Shown here: positions 1-5,578 of the stretch, one piece after another
Layout: each line of letters begins with the position of its first letter
Position numbering within the stretch: the stretch's first letter is position 1
Source of the DNA: Euryarchaeota archaeon UBA126
GTDB lineage: Archaea; Thermoplasmatota; Poseidoniia; Poseidoniales; Thalassarchaeaceae
Length of the DNA: 6,459 bases
Reading direction: 5' to 3'
NCBI GenBank assembly: GCA_002497025.1
Contig: DAMG01000024.1
Span: forward strand, 18,597-25,055
The notes under the pieces: model-generated
What the model was told of the DNA's origin: nothing
Database searches by the model: none
Seen by the model: only the letters and a program-made list of their open reading frames with translations
Made by a program: the position numbers and the translations under genes

Positions 1-462
1 CCTATGGTTTCGGCTAGACAACAAGAATCGGTAGCCGGCTACATCGCTTCTGGAATTGCGGAAGGGGCAACACTAGTTGCCGGAGGCGAAGGAATGCCTA
101 ATGGGCTTGATTCGGGATATTACGTCAAGCCAACCGTATTTGCTGACGTGTCCCCTGAGATGACCATTTTTCGGGAAGAAATTTTTGGTCCTGTCCTCTC
201 GATAACGACTTACGATTCAGAGGAAGAAGCAATTATCTTAGCTAACGATTCAGAATATGGTTTGTCTGGAGGAGTCTGGTCTGGCGATGCAGATAGGGCT
301 TTGCAATTTGCCCGGAAAATGAGAACTGGACAGGTGAGTATCAATGGTGGCGCATTCAATATCAGTGCTCCATTTGGCGGTTACAAACTATCTGGTAACG
401 GTCGTGAACTCGGAATTCAAGGATTAGAAGAATTCCTTGAAGTGAAGGCTATCCAGCGTTAG
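1..462 (+). CDS. Aldehyde dehydrogenase family protein, C-terminal part (5' truncated by window)
   Basis: This is the C-terminal ~153 residues of an NAD(P)-dependent aldehyde dehydrogenase, which oxidises an aldehyde to the carboxylic acid in the cytoplasm. The frame is open to the left edge, so the ATG at position 4 is an internal Met, not the start. Visible family signatures are GYYVKPTVF, then REEIFGPV (coordinates 172-195), whose second Glu is the conserved residue contacting the cofactor ribose, and APFGGYKLSGNGRELG near the C-terminus, followed by the typical ending GLEEFLEVKAIQ. The catalytic Cys, the active-site Glu and most of the Rossmann fold lie upstream and cannot be checked. The substrate cannot be assigned; the C-terminal wording resembles broad-specificity ALDHs. 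The stop TAG at 460-462 lies 10 nt before the next gene, which suggests co-transcription. Family assignment is firm; subfamily is unknown. Confidence 0.95.
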   Translation, partial: PMVSARQQESVAGYIASGIAEGATLVAGGEGMPNGLDSGYYVKPTVFADVSPEMTIFREEIFGPVLSITTYDSEEEAIILANDSEYGLSGGVWSGDADRALQFARKMRTGQVSINGGAFNISAPFGGYKLSGNGRELGIQGLEEFLEVKAIQR

Positions 463-472
463 GGGTGTACAA

Positions 473-1054
473 ATGGTCGGCAGGTTGCTGGTCATAACCG
501 GTGCAAGTGGTGTCGGGAAGTCAACTCTTACCGCTAGGATTGCCGCATCTCTAGAATTCGACAAAGTTGTGGCAACGGATACTATTCGAGAGACTTTGAG
601 AACCCAAATCCCTCGAGAAGAGGTGCCGGCTTTGCATAGATCTTCATTTCAGCCGGGAAAATCGAATGCTATCGAGGATTGGAAAGATACCGTTTCTCCC
701 CTCAACAGTGCGATAAAAGCGATAGTTAGTCGTGAAATTAAAAGGGGAGGAGACCTATTGATGGAAGGAGTACATTTCGTACCGAATTTTGCCATAATCG
801 ATGAATGGAGAGCCGCAGGAGGAGATGCTTGTGGAGTCGTTTTGGCTGTTGAAGATACTGAGGAGCATGTGCGAATGATTGCAGGCAGACGTAAACACAA
901 TGGTAGATCGGTTCGGCATTACCTAGACCATATCGATAGAATTCGAGAAATTCAGGAGGAGATGGTTAAATTGGCAAAAAATAGTGGATGGTTGGTGATT
1001 GATGTTACGAAATCAAATGACCCAATAGGTGAAATTTCATTGGAAATACAGTAG
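473..1054 (+). CDS. P-loop kinase related to archaeal 2-phosphoglycerate kinase
   Basis: A 193-residue cytoplasmic P-loop NTPase. The Walker A motif GASGVGKST is at residues 10-18, followed by DTIRETLR (36-43), LHRSSF (54-59) and EGVHFVP (98-104). This series, a P-loop, then 'TDxIRE', then 'LHxSS', then 'EGVHxVP', is characteristic of the archaeal 2-phosphoglycerate kinase family, which phosphorylates 2-phosphoglycerate to 2,3-diphosphoglycerate. Known methanogen enzymes are longer and carry an N-terminal ATP-cone-like domain; that domain is absent here, because the ORF begins about ten residues before the P-loop. The true substrate is therefore uncertain, and a sugar or acid kinase role is possible. 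The ATG start follows the aldehyde dehydrogenase stop by 10 nt, with a GGGGTG element (462-467) as a plausible ribosome site. The gene ends with TAG directly abutting the stop of the convergent small membrane ORF. Confidence 0.85.
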   Translation: MVGRLLVITGASGVGKSTLTARIAASLEFDKVVATDTIRETLRTQIPREEVPALHRSSFQPGKSNAIEDWKDTVSPLNSAIKAIVSREIKRGGDLLMEGVHFVPNFAIIDEWRAAGGDACGVVLAVEDTEEHVRMIAGRRKHNGRSVRHYLDHIDRIREIQEEMVKLAKNSGWLVIDVTKSNDPIGEISLEIQ

Positions 1055-1309
1055 TCATTTGGAAAATAATTCCTTCTCTGGGAGATTTTTTGAAATCAAG
1101 GAAAGTAACCACCATCCAATTGAAAGGATTGGAGTTGAAATGAATATTACAATCATGAACCAAATGGAGATTACACCGTTTGAAACCTGCCATGCCCAAT
1201 AAGAAACTGATAGAATGACAATTAAGAAAAATATTCTAGATGCCTCACTAGGAGTCTTTGAGCCAAAACGATCTAATCTCGGAGCAAATAGATAGTCAAC
1301 TATCGACAC
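1055..1309 (-). CDS. Small two-helix membrane protein, hypothetical
   Basis: An 84-residue reading frame of unknown function. A polar, basic N-terminus (residues 1-25, with R11, R14, K18 and R25) is followed by two strongly hydrophobic segments, about 26-42 and 47-72, rich in Ile, Trp and Phe, and a charged tail with four Lys after residue 73. This is a coherent membrane-hairpin layout with both ends probably cytoplasmic. The only start available is GTG at 1307-1309: an in-frame stop lies at 1322-1324 and no ATG precedes the helices. An AAGG lies just 3 nt before it, so the ribosome site is weak. It follows the crotonase-family gene by 43 nt on the same strand and ends exactly where the convergent kinase gene ends, so it fills the space precisely. 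I recognise no family. A chance ORF in AT-rich DNA is the alternative, but the architecture and fit favour a real gene. Confidence 0.6.
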   Translation of the reverse strand: MSIVDYLFAPRLDRFGSKTPSEASRIFFLIVILSVSYWAWQVSNGVISIWFMIVIFISTPILSIGWWLLSLISKNLPEKELFSK

Positions 1310-1352
1310 AAGCCTTACTATTCATCAGAGATTATGAATTACTGTTTTTCTA

Positions 1353-2189
1353 TTAGGAACCTTTCCACTCAGCATCCTTCCGCTCGAGGAAGGCCTGAAC
1401 ACCAATTTCCTTGTCTTCGGTGTCGAAGAGTGCAACGAATTCAGACCTCTCAGCTAATATTCCCTCAGACATTCCAAGATCGAGGGCAGAGCGAACTGCT
1501 CGTTTTGCTACCTTGATGGTGTATGGCGACTTTTTGGCTATATTTTCTGCCATTTCCATTGTACGAGATTCAAGCTGTTCAGGCTCTACTACGTCATTGG
1601 CTAGTCCTAGCCTTAGAGCCTCTTCCGAGCCTACCATTTCCCCGGTCATTACCATCTCCATTGCTTTGCCGTACCCCAATATGTCTGAAAGACGCTGAGT
1701 TCCACCTCCTCCTGGAATAAGTCCAAGATTGATCTCAGGGGTTCCAAACTTTGCACGCGTGCTAGCGATTCGTAAATCACAGGAAAGGGCTAATTCTGTT
1801 CCGCCACCAAGAGCGAAGCCATCGACCATTGCGATAGTTGGTTTTGATAAATTCCAAACCCTCTCCCATGCATTATCCTCAAAGAATGGTCTAACGTCGT
1901 CGGAATTCTTTCCTGCAAACTCGGAAATATCAGCCCCAGCAGCAAAGGCTGCTGGTTTCTGACGCTTACCCTCAGGGGCTGGAGGAGGAGGAGCACCACG
2001 AATTACCACTACTCGGACGTTGTCGTCTGCCTCCGCTTCGGCACAGGCTTGCTTGAGAGCAGTATGCGATGCTTTGTTCAGAGCATTGAGTTTATCTGGG
2101 CGATTTAACGTCCAAACAGAAATCACCCCACCTGCTGGACTTGAACCCTCAACTAGAATATTCTCGACCAGTAGCACGTCTTCGCTCAT
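1353..2189 (-). CDS. Enoyl-CoA hydratase/isomerase family protein (crotonase fold)
   Basis: A crotonase-superfamily enzyme of about 278 residues, probably acting on an acyl-CoA thioester (hydration of 2-enoyl-CoA in beta-oxidation, or an isomerase-type variant). Numbered from the ATG at 2189: LNRPDKLNALN (28-38) and AAGADISEF (83-91, first oxyanion-hole segment), then GFALGGGTELALSCD (124-138), with E132 matching the first catalytic Glu of crotonase and the adjacent Gly-rich oxyanion segment. FGTPEINLGLIPGGGGTQR (148-166) has E152 matching the second catalytic Glu. Both Glu are present, so hydratase activity is credible. The frame extends upstream to a GTG at 2207; the ATG is preferred because the conserved domain starts soon after it, but neither start has a clear Shine-Dalgarno site. 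Unusual: a proline-rich insertion at residues 66-81 before the first oxyanion segment. It lies 36 nt after the proline-rich membrane protein gene on the same strand. The exact substrate is unknown. Confidence 0.93.
   Translation of the reverse strand: MSEDVLLVENILVEGSSPAGGVISVWTLNRPDKLNALNKASHTALKQACAEAEADDNVRVVVIRGAPPPPAPEGKRQKPAAFAAGADISEFAGKNSDDVRPFFEDNAWERVWNLSKPTIAMVDGFALGGGTELALSCDLRIASTRAKFGTPEINLGLIPGGGGTQRLSDILGYGKAMEMVMTGEMVGSEEALRLGLANDVVEPEQLESRTMEMAENIAKKSPYTIKVAKRAVRSALDLGMSEGILAERSEFVALFDTEDKEIGVQAFLERKDAEWKGS
1947..1994 (-). other. Proline-rich insertion within the crotonase-fold protein
   Basis: This encodes residues 66-81 of the enoyl-CoA hydratase family protein, APPPPAPEGKRQKPAA. 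Family members usually go from the beta strand (VVVIRG here) to the AAGADI segment with only a few residues between, so about a dozen residues look inserted. The segment is Pro/Ala-rich with a short basic stretch. The reading frame and both flanking motifs are intact, so it is an in-frame loop and not a frameshift scar. Confidence 0.75.
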
Positions 2190-2225
2190 GGTTGACCGAA
2201 GAGCCACCGCCGCTTGAAGATACGC

Positions 2226-3119
2226 TCACTCAGGAGGTGAAGGGGGAGGCATTCCAGGTGGTGGAGGCATTGGCGGTAAACCAGTAGGCGGAGGAGGCAT
2301 ATCCTCAATATCGGGTAATTCCTCGACTGGTTTACTTACTGTCTTCTCTGGAATCTTCAATGGAACTCTGATTTTGAGTATTCTAGACTCGTCAATTCTA
2401 ACATATGATACGCCTAATGGAGATGAATCATCGGGGCTTTCATCTTCTTCAATTACAGTTAGCCCATGATCTACTTGATTTAGTAAGGCACCGAGGTCTT
2501 CCCCATCCTCTAACTCTGTCCACATTCTGACTTTAGTCGCCTTTCTCTCAGCTAATGCCATACGGCGACGTCGGTCGATTTTCCCGCGAATAACCGCCCT
2601 CTTCTCGCGTTGTTGCTCAACATAACCCTCGATTTCAGTTTCCATTTGAGATTGGGCATCTCGAGAGACCACTAGACGTTGAGCAACGTTCTCCCCATCT
2701 CCAGCAACTACAGGAGCTTGTGGAGAAGGCATTGGTGGCGGCATTGGCATATTCGGTGCGGGCATTGGTGCATCCGGACTTGGCATAGCAATTGGAGGAG
2801 GTGGGGCCTCCGGGGGTGTCGAGACCGGGGTTGCAACTCGGCGTCGACTGCGGCGAATTTCTTGCTCTTCCGCTTCAACCACTTCAGGTACTGGTGCAGA
2901 CTCTGGTTCTTCATCCTCTTCTTCGATTTCGACAACAGGAGATTTGAGAGTTGAGGGGAGTGGTTTTCTGCCTGAAAATACGAAGAGAGCAAGGAATGCC
3001 AATAGCACTGTTCCCGCTGCGATTTGTTGACCAAGATTCATCGAACCTTGGAAGAGTAAGAACAGAGGCGTTCCTAGTCCTAAAAGGACTAGAAGCAAGA
3101 GTCGGGTGTACGAAACCAT
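2226..3119 (-). CDS. Two-helix membrane protein with cytoplasmic proline-rich and coiled segments, hypothetical
   Basis: A 297-residue protein I do not recognise. Two N-terminal hydrophobic helices (about 7-23 and 33-49) are separated by a short polar loop and followed by SGRK, which by the positive-inside rule places both termini in the cytoplasm. Then come an acidic stretch (64-87), a basic RRSRRR patch (89-94), a Pro/Met-rich linker (98-136), and a charged, probably helical segment (about 143-200) rich in Arg, Glu and Gln. A small region of about 200-256 contains a likely beta part (SYVRIDESRILKIRVPLKI), and the tail (275-296) is almost entirely Pro, Met and Gly. It looks like a membrane-anchored scaffold or adaptor with disordered linkers. 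The ATG is supported by GAGG at 3127-3130, 7 nt upstream. It sits 36 nt after rdgB and before the crotonase gene, in the same direction. Function is unknown. Confidence 0.85.
   Translation of the reverse strand: MVSYTRLLLLVLLGLGTPLFLLFQGSMNLGQQIAAGTVLLAFLALFVFSGRKPLPSTLKSPVVEIEEEDEEPESAPVPEVVEAEEQEIRRSRRRVATPVSTPPEAPPPPIAMPSPDAPMPAPNMPMPPPMPSPQAPVVAGDGENVAQRLVVSRDAQSQMETEIEGYVEQQREKRAVIRGKIDRRRRMALAERKATKVRMWTELEDGEDLGALLNQVDHGLTVIEEDESPDDSSPLGVSYVRIDESRILKIRVPLKIPEKTVSKPVEELPDIEDMPPPPTGLPPMPPPPGMPPPSPPE
2232..2297 (-). repeat. Proline-rich C-terminal tail tract
   Basis: This encodes residues 275-296 of the same membrane protein. It is mainly runs of three or four Pro broken by Gly, Met, Leu or Ser. 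The matching plus-strand DNA is rich in GGTGGAGG/GGCGGAGG units. Like the internal tract it is likely disordered, and it could be a docking tail for a partner protein. Confidence 0.7.
2712..2828 (-). repeat. Low-complexity Pro/Met/Ala-rich coding tract
   Basis: This encodes residues 98-136 of the two-helix membrane protein. On the plus strand it shows recurring GGCATTGG-type units (around 2728-2785), read on the minus strand as Pro-Met-Pro and Pro-Asn-Met-Pro. It is an imperfect protein-level repeat, not a spaced DNA array. A disordered, extended linker is expected. Confidence 0.7.
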
Positions 3120-3125
3120 GTCTGT

Positions 3126-3130
3126 CCCTC
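3126..3130 (-). promoter_or_regulatory. Ribosome binding site of the two-helix membrane protein gene
   Basis: On the minus strand GAGGG ends 6 nt before the ATG at 3119. It matches the archaeal anti-Shine-Dalgarno sequence and supports this start. Confidence 0.6.
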
Positions 3131-3155
3131 AACTACCACAGAGGCTAGTCTCTAT

Positions 3156-3749
3156 TCACCTTGACGGGGATTTGAGAAGATTTGAGAGCCCTTGCATGAC
3201 TTTTTTCCTATGGGAAATCTGATTTTTAATTTCCTTACCCAATTCTCCGAAGGTCCCTCCACCACCTTCTTCAGGAATGAAAATGGGGTCATATCCGAAG
3301 CCATTACTACCTCTTGGGTAATCAGATATTTTACCCCGGCATATTCCCTGTGATTTCCATTCTTGATTACCATTTGAGAGAATCGCTACCGCTCTATATT
3401 CTGCACCGCTATTTCCGGATTCATTAACTCGATCAATTATTCCCTCAAGACCTATTTCTTTCTCTACATCTGAAGATCGAGCACCCGGCCATTCAGGAAA
3501 TGCATCTAGGAATATACCTGAATCTTCGACAAGAATTACACTTCCCTCTAATTCACTTCCTTTAATTAAATCGAGTGCTTGTCGGATTTTCGATTCTGCT
3601 ACGCCCTCTAATCCAAGTTCCTTTGGCTCGTCGAAATCAGGTTTTTGTCCATTTATTACCAATCCCTCGACGGTGTGTCCAAGAGGCTCTAGTACCTCTC
3701 TGGCTTCTACAATTTTGTTTTCATTACCTGTTGCAAAGAGGATTCTCAT
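3156..3749 (-). CDS. rdgB: XTP/dITP pyrophosphatase (HAM1/RdgB family)
   Basis: A 197-residue nucleotide-pool sanitising enzyme of the cytoplasm. It hydrolyses non-canonical purine triphosphates (ITP/dITP, XTP) to the monophosphate and pyrophosphate, keeping deaminated purines out of DNA and RNA. The family landmarks occur in order: the substrate-binding N-terminus FATGNENKIVEA (5-16), VEDSGIFLDAFPEWPGARS (74-92) with the conserved acidic pair E75/D76, GFGYDPIFIPEE (150-161), TFGEL (166-170) and the closing ISHR (178-181). Length is normal for the family. The ATG start lies 9 nt after the bud32 stop, so the two genes are probably co-transcribed and perhaps translationally coupled; no strong Shine-Dalgarno site is visible in the gap. 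An EEGGGG stretch (160-165) slightly lengthens the loop after the GFGYDP motif. No key residue is missing. Confidence 0.95.
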   Translation of the reverse strand: MRILFATGNENKIVEAREVLEPLGHTVEGLVINGQKPDFDEPKELGLEGVAESKIRQALDLIKGSELEGSVILVEDSGIFLDAFPEWPGARSSDVEKEIGLEGIIDRVNESGNSGAEYRAVAILSNGNQEWKSQGICRGKISDYPRGSNGFGYDPIFIPEEGGGGTFGELGKEIKNQISHRKKVMQGLSNLLKSPSR

Positions 3750-3758
3750 GGACTCAAC

Positions 3759-4433
3759 TCAAGCATGGTATCTGACCCGACCACGAATCGCATTGAATCG
3801 CTCAACTACTTCCTTTGCGGACAGCTTCGAAATGGTCGATGAGTTTCCTGAGTCAGCGGACAAATATCCGTCAACCATTGTTTCAACTGCTAATTCGAAA
3901 TTGTAATGGCTGGCTGTTAGACACTCATTCAGGACCTGTAAGTCTAGACCGAGTTGTTCGATTTCTGGGGCAATTCTAGCAAGACCGAAGTCTATAATGG
4001 TCAAATTTCCATTTTCATCAATTAGCACGTTATGTGTGGTTAAGTCCCCATGAGCGATGTCATTTTCATGTAATTTTCTAATCAATTCTCCAAACTTATG
4101 GATTTCTTTTAGCCCTGCATTGCCATTCTGTAATGCATCATACAAAGGTACTCCATCGATCCTTGAAATCAATATCCATCCTCCCTCTGCATCCATATCA
4201 AGTAGTGAAGGAGAAGGGAAGTCTATATCTTGTAATCGTGCAATAATCCTGGCCTCTGCAGCCAATCTTTGTCGGGTTAATTTCCTGTCTAAAGAAGGGT
4301 GTCGATAGGCTCTTGGTTCACGCTTTTTCAATACTGCTTCTCTACCCATCCATGAACCAGATATTGCAGTTGCTTCTGCTCCGATATGAAGAACTGAGTC
4401 CTCTATCCACATCGGTATCGCCTCTTCAGCCAT
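3759..4433 (-). CDS. bud32: Bud32-type KEOPS protein kinase/ATPase
   Basis: A small atypical kinase of 224 residues, as usual for stand-alone Bud32. It is the KEOPS subunit that works with the Kae1 tRNA threonylcarbamoyltransferase in N6-threonylcarbamoyl-adenosine (t6A) formation at tRNA position 37. Numbered from the ATG at 4433: GAEA (18-21, nucleotide-loop start), VLKKREPRAYRHPSLD (34-49, the Bud32 signature with the ATP-binding Lys), E60, HGDLTTHN (128-135, catalytic Asp130), DFGLA (148-152, metal-binding Asp) and a basic C-terminal RGRVRYHA tail. Start choice: the frame extends to a GTG at 4475, but the ATG at 4433 has a GGAGGG just upstream. A further ATG at 4412, preceded by GAGG, is nearly as good. 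It is not fused to Kae1, as some archaeal versions are, and no kae1 gene is in the window. It is divergent from nadA and heads the run through rdgB. Confidence 0.95.
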   Translation of the reverse strand: MAEEAIPMWIEDSVLHIGAEATAISGSWMGREAVLKKREPRAYRHPSLDRKLTRQRLAAEARIIARLQDIDFPSPSLLDMDAEGGWILISRIDGVPLYDALQNGNAGLKEIHKFGELIRKLHENDIAHGDLTTHNVLIDENGNLTIIDFGLARIAPEIEQLGLDLQVLNECLTASHYNFELAVETMVDGYLSADSGNSSTISKLSAKEVVERFNAIRGRVRYHA

Positions 4434-4491
4434 GTCCCTCCGAGATGAGATGCCTTGAAAGCGGTTGCACAGCACGAAGTAGCGAGATTAG
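4434..4491. promoter_or_regulatory. Divergent bud32/nadA intergenic region
   Basis: This 58-base spacer between the two divergent starts must hold, or lie next to, promoters for both directions. I see no convincing archaeal TATA box (TTTAWATA-like) or BRE on either strand, and no Shine-Dalgarno site before nadA. If nadA is expressed from here, its message would be very short-leadered or leaderless. The regulatory call rests on position only. Confidence 0.35.
4436..4441 (-). promoter_or_regulatory. Ribosome binding site choosing the bud32 start
   Basis: GGAGGG on the minus strand lies 2 nt before the ATG at 4433. Spacing is short, but it is the best Shine-Dalgarno match in the region and argues against the GTG at 4475, which lies upstream of it. 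Confidence 0.5.
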
Positions 4492-5577
4492 ATGACAATG
4501 CGGATGCCGGCGGCCCCGTTACCACGGGGTTTAGTGACTCCCAAGTCATATTCAGTGGAAGAAATTGAAAACGAGGCTATGCGACTACAAAAGGTCATCA
4601 ATCAAGGCACACTATGGGATCTCGAGACCTGTAAAACAATTGCACCTCTAACTCTCGAAATTAATCAATTAAAGAAAATGAACGATGTTTTTCTTATCGC
4701 ACACTCTTACCAAACTCCAGATATCGTATATGGGGTGGCCGACTCGGTATCGGATAGTTACTCACTATCAAAAGCAGCTAGAGACGCACCTCAGCAAACT
4801 ATTCTATTCTCCAGTGTACGATTTATGGCCGAAACCGCAAAAATAGTCAGCCCACACAAGACCGTTCTACACCCATCTCCGGAAGCCGGATGTACGCTTT
4901 CTGATAGCATAACTGCAGAGGATGTCCGTGAGCTAAAGTCACGTTATCCAGGAGTTCCGGTGGCCTGTTACATCAATACAAGCGCCGAGGTTAAAGCAGA
5001 GGTCGATGTTTGTGTAACGAGTAGTAATTATCTCAGAATATGTGAGAAACTCCCCGGTGACCGATTAATTTTCGTCCCCGACCAATTAATGGGTAAGCAT
5101 CTGGCTGAATATTTGGCTGGACGTAAGGAGGTCATCAATTACGATGGTGAATGTTATGTTCACGCTACATTCACCGGTGAGAAAATACGCTCATGGAGAG
5201 AGAGGACCGCTGAGCAAGGTATCGAATTACAGGTCCTCAGTCATCCAGAATGTGATGCAGACGTGATTGCAGAAAGCGACATTGTTGGTAGTAGTGAAGT
5301 CCTGCGAGAAGAAGCTTTGAGGCTGGGTTCAGAAGGAAAATCCGATATTATGCTAATTACCGAATGTGGTACTGCCGATCGAGTTAGAGCAGAATCTGAA
5401 AATAATCTGAATCTAATCGGAACTTGTGTTATGTGCCGTTACATGAAAATGACTCAATTGGAGGACATACTTCAGGCACTTCGAGACCCTCATCCGGAAC
5501 AAATCATCGAACTTAATGAGGAAATCATACAGCGTGCTCAGAGAAGTCTGGACGAAATGTTCAGGCTTGCAGAGTGA
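4492..5577 (+). CDS. nadA: Quinolinate synthase A
   Basis: A 361-residue [4Fe-4S] enzyme that condenses iminoaspartate with dihydroxyacetone phosphate to quinolinate, the de novo NAD precursor; it is cytoplasmic and oxygen-sensitive. The three cluster cysteines are C134 (EAGCTLSDS), C221 (ECYVHATF) and C315 (CVMCRYMK); C134 and C221 are 87 residues apart, as in the E. coli and Thermotoga enzymes. Active-site residues also match: H71 and Y73 (AHSYQ), S89 (SDSY), Y160 and N162 (YINTSAEVKA), and H251 and E253 (HPE). C312 forms a CxxC with C315, as in E. coli-type NadA. The N-terminal ~60 residues precede the first catalytic motif, so the start is uncertain: ATGs at 4492, 4498 and 4504 are all possible and none has a clear ribosome site. 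No nadB, nadC or aspartate dehydrogenase gene is in the window. The stop lies 1 nt from the convergent gene's stop. Confidence 0.97.
   Translation: MTMRMPAAPLPRGLVTPKSYSVEEIENEAMRLQKVINQGTLWDLETCKTIAPLTLEINQLKKMNDVFLIAHSYQTPDIVYGVADSVSDSYSLSKAARDAPQQTILFSSVRFMAETAKIVSPHKTVLHPSPEAGCTLSDSITAEDVRELKSRYPGVPVACYINTSAEVKAEVDVCVTSSNYLRICEKLPGDRLIFVPDQLMGKHLAEYLAGRKEVINYDGECYVHATFTGEKIRSWRERTAEQGIELQVLSHPECDADVIAESDIVGSSEVLREEALRLGSEGKSDIMLITECGTADRVRAESENNLNLIGTCVMCRYMKMTQLEDILQALRDPHPEQIIELNEEIIQRAQRSLDEMFRLAE
4514..4529 (+). other. GC-rich inverted repeat just inside nadA
   Basis: CCCCGT (4514-4519) and ACGGGG (4524-4529) form a perfect 6-bp stem with a 4-nt loop, 22 nt after the first ATG of nadA; two flanking G-T pairs could extend it. 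It stands out in an AT-richer neighbourhood. It could slow or control translation initiation on a short-leader message, or be chance from a Pro/Arg/Gly coding stretch. Confidence 0.5.
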
Positions 5578-5578
5578 T

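Noticed and set aside
4..6. ATG at 4 as an aldehyde dehydrogenase start
   Set aside because: The frame is open before it, and the protein from here is only the last third of a well-known family.
1005..1199. Minus-strand 64-codon frame overlapping the kinase 3' end
   Set aside because: It overlaps both the kinase and the better-supported small membrane frame, and shows no domain-like composition.
1411..1698. Plus-strand open frames across the crotonase gene
   Set aside because: They are antisense to a clearly conserved enzyme with intact motifs, and their translations look like no protein family.
2712..2828. Repetitive GGCATTGG-like DNA as a CRISPR or tandem regulatory repeat
   Set aside because: The units are irregular, have no spacers, and are explained by Pro-Met codons of the membrane protein.
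2679..2954. Plus-strand Trp/Arg/His-rich frame opposite the proline-rich protein
   Set aside because: Its odd composition is a mirror of the proline-codon DNA on the other strand.
4434..4475. Upstream extension of bud32 to the GTG at 4475
   Set aside because: The extra 14 residues precede the best ribosome site (4436-4441) and are not needed by the family; the ATG at 4433 fits better.
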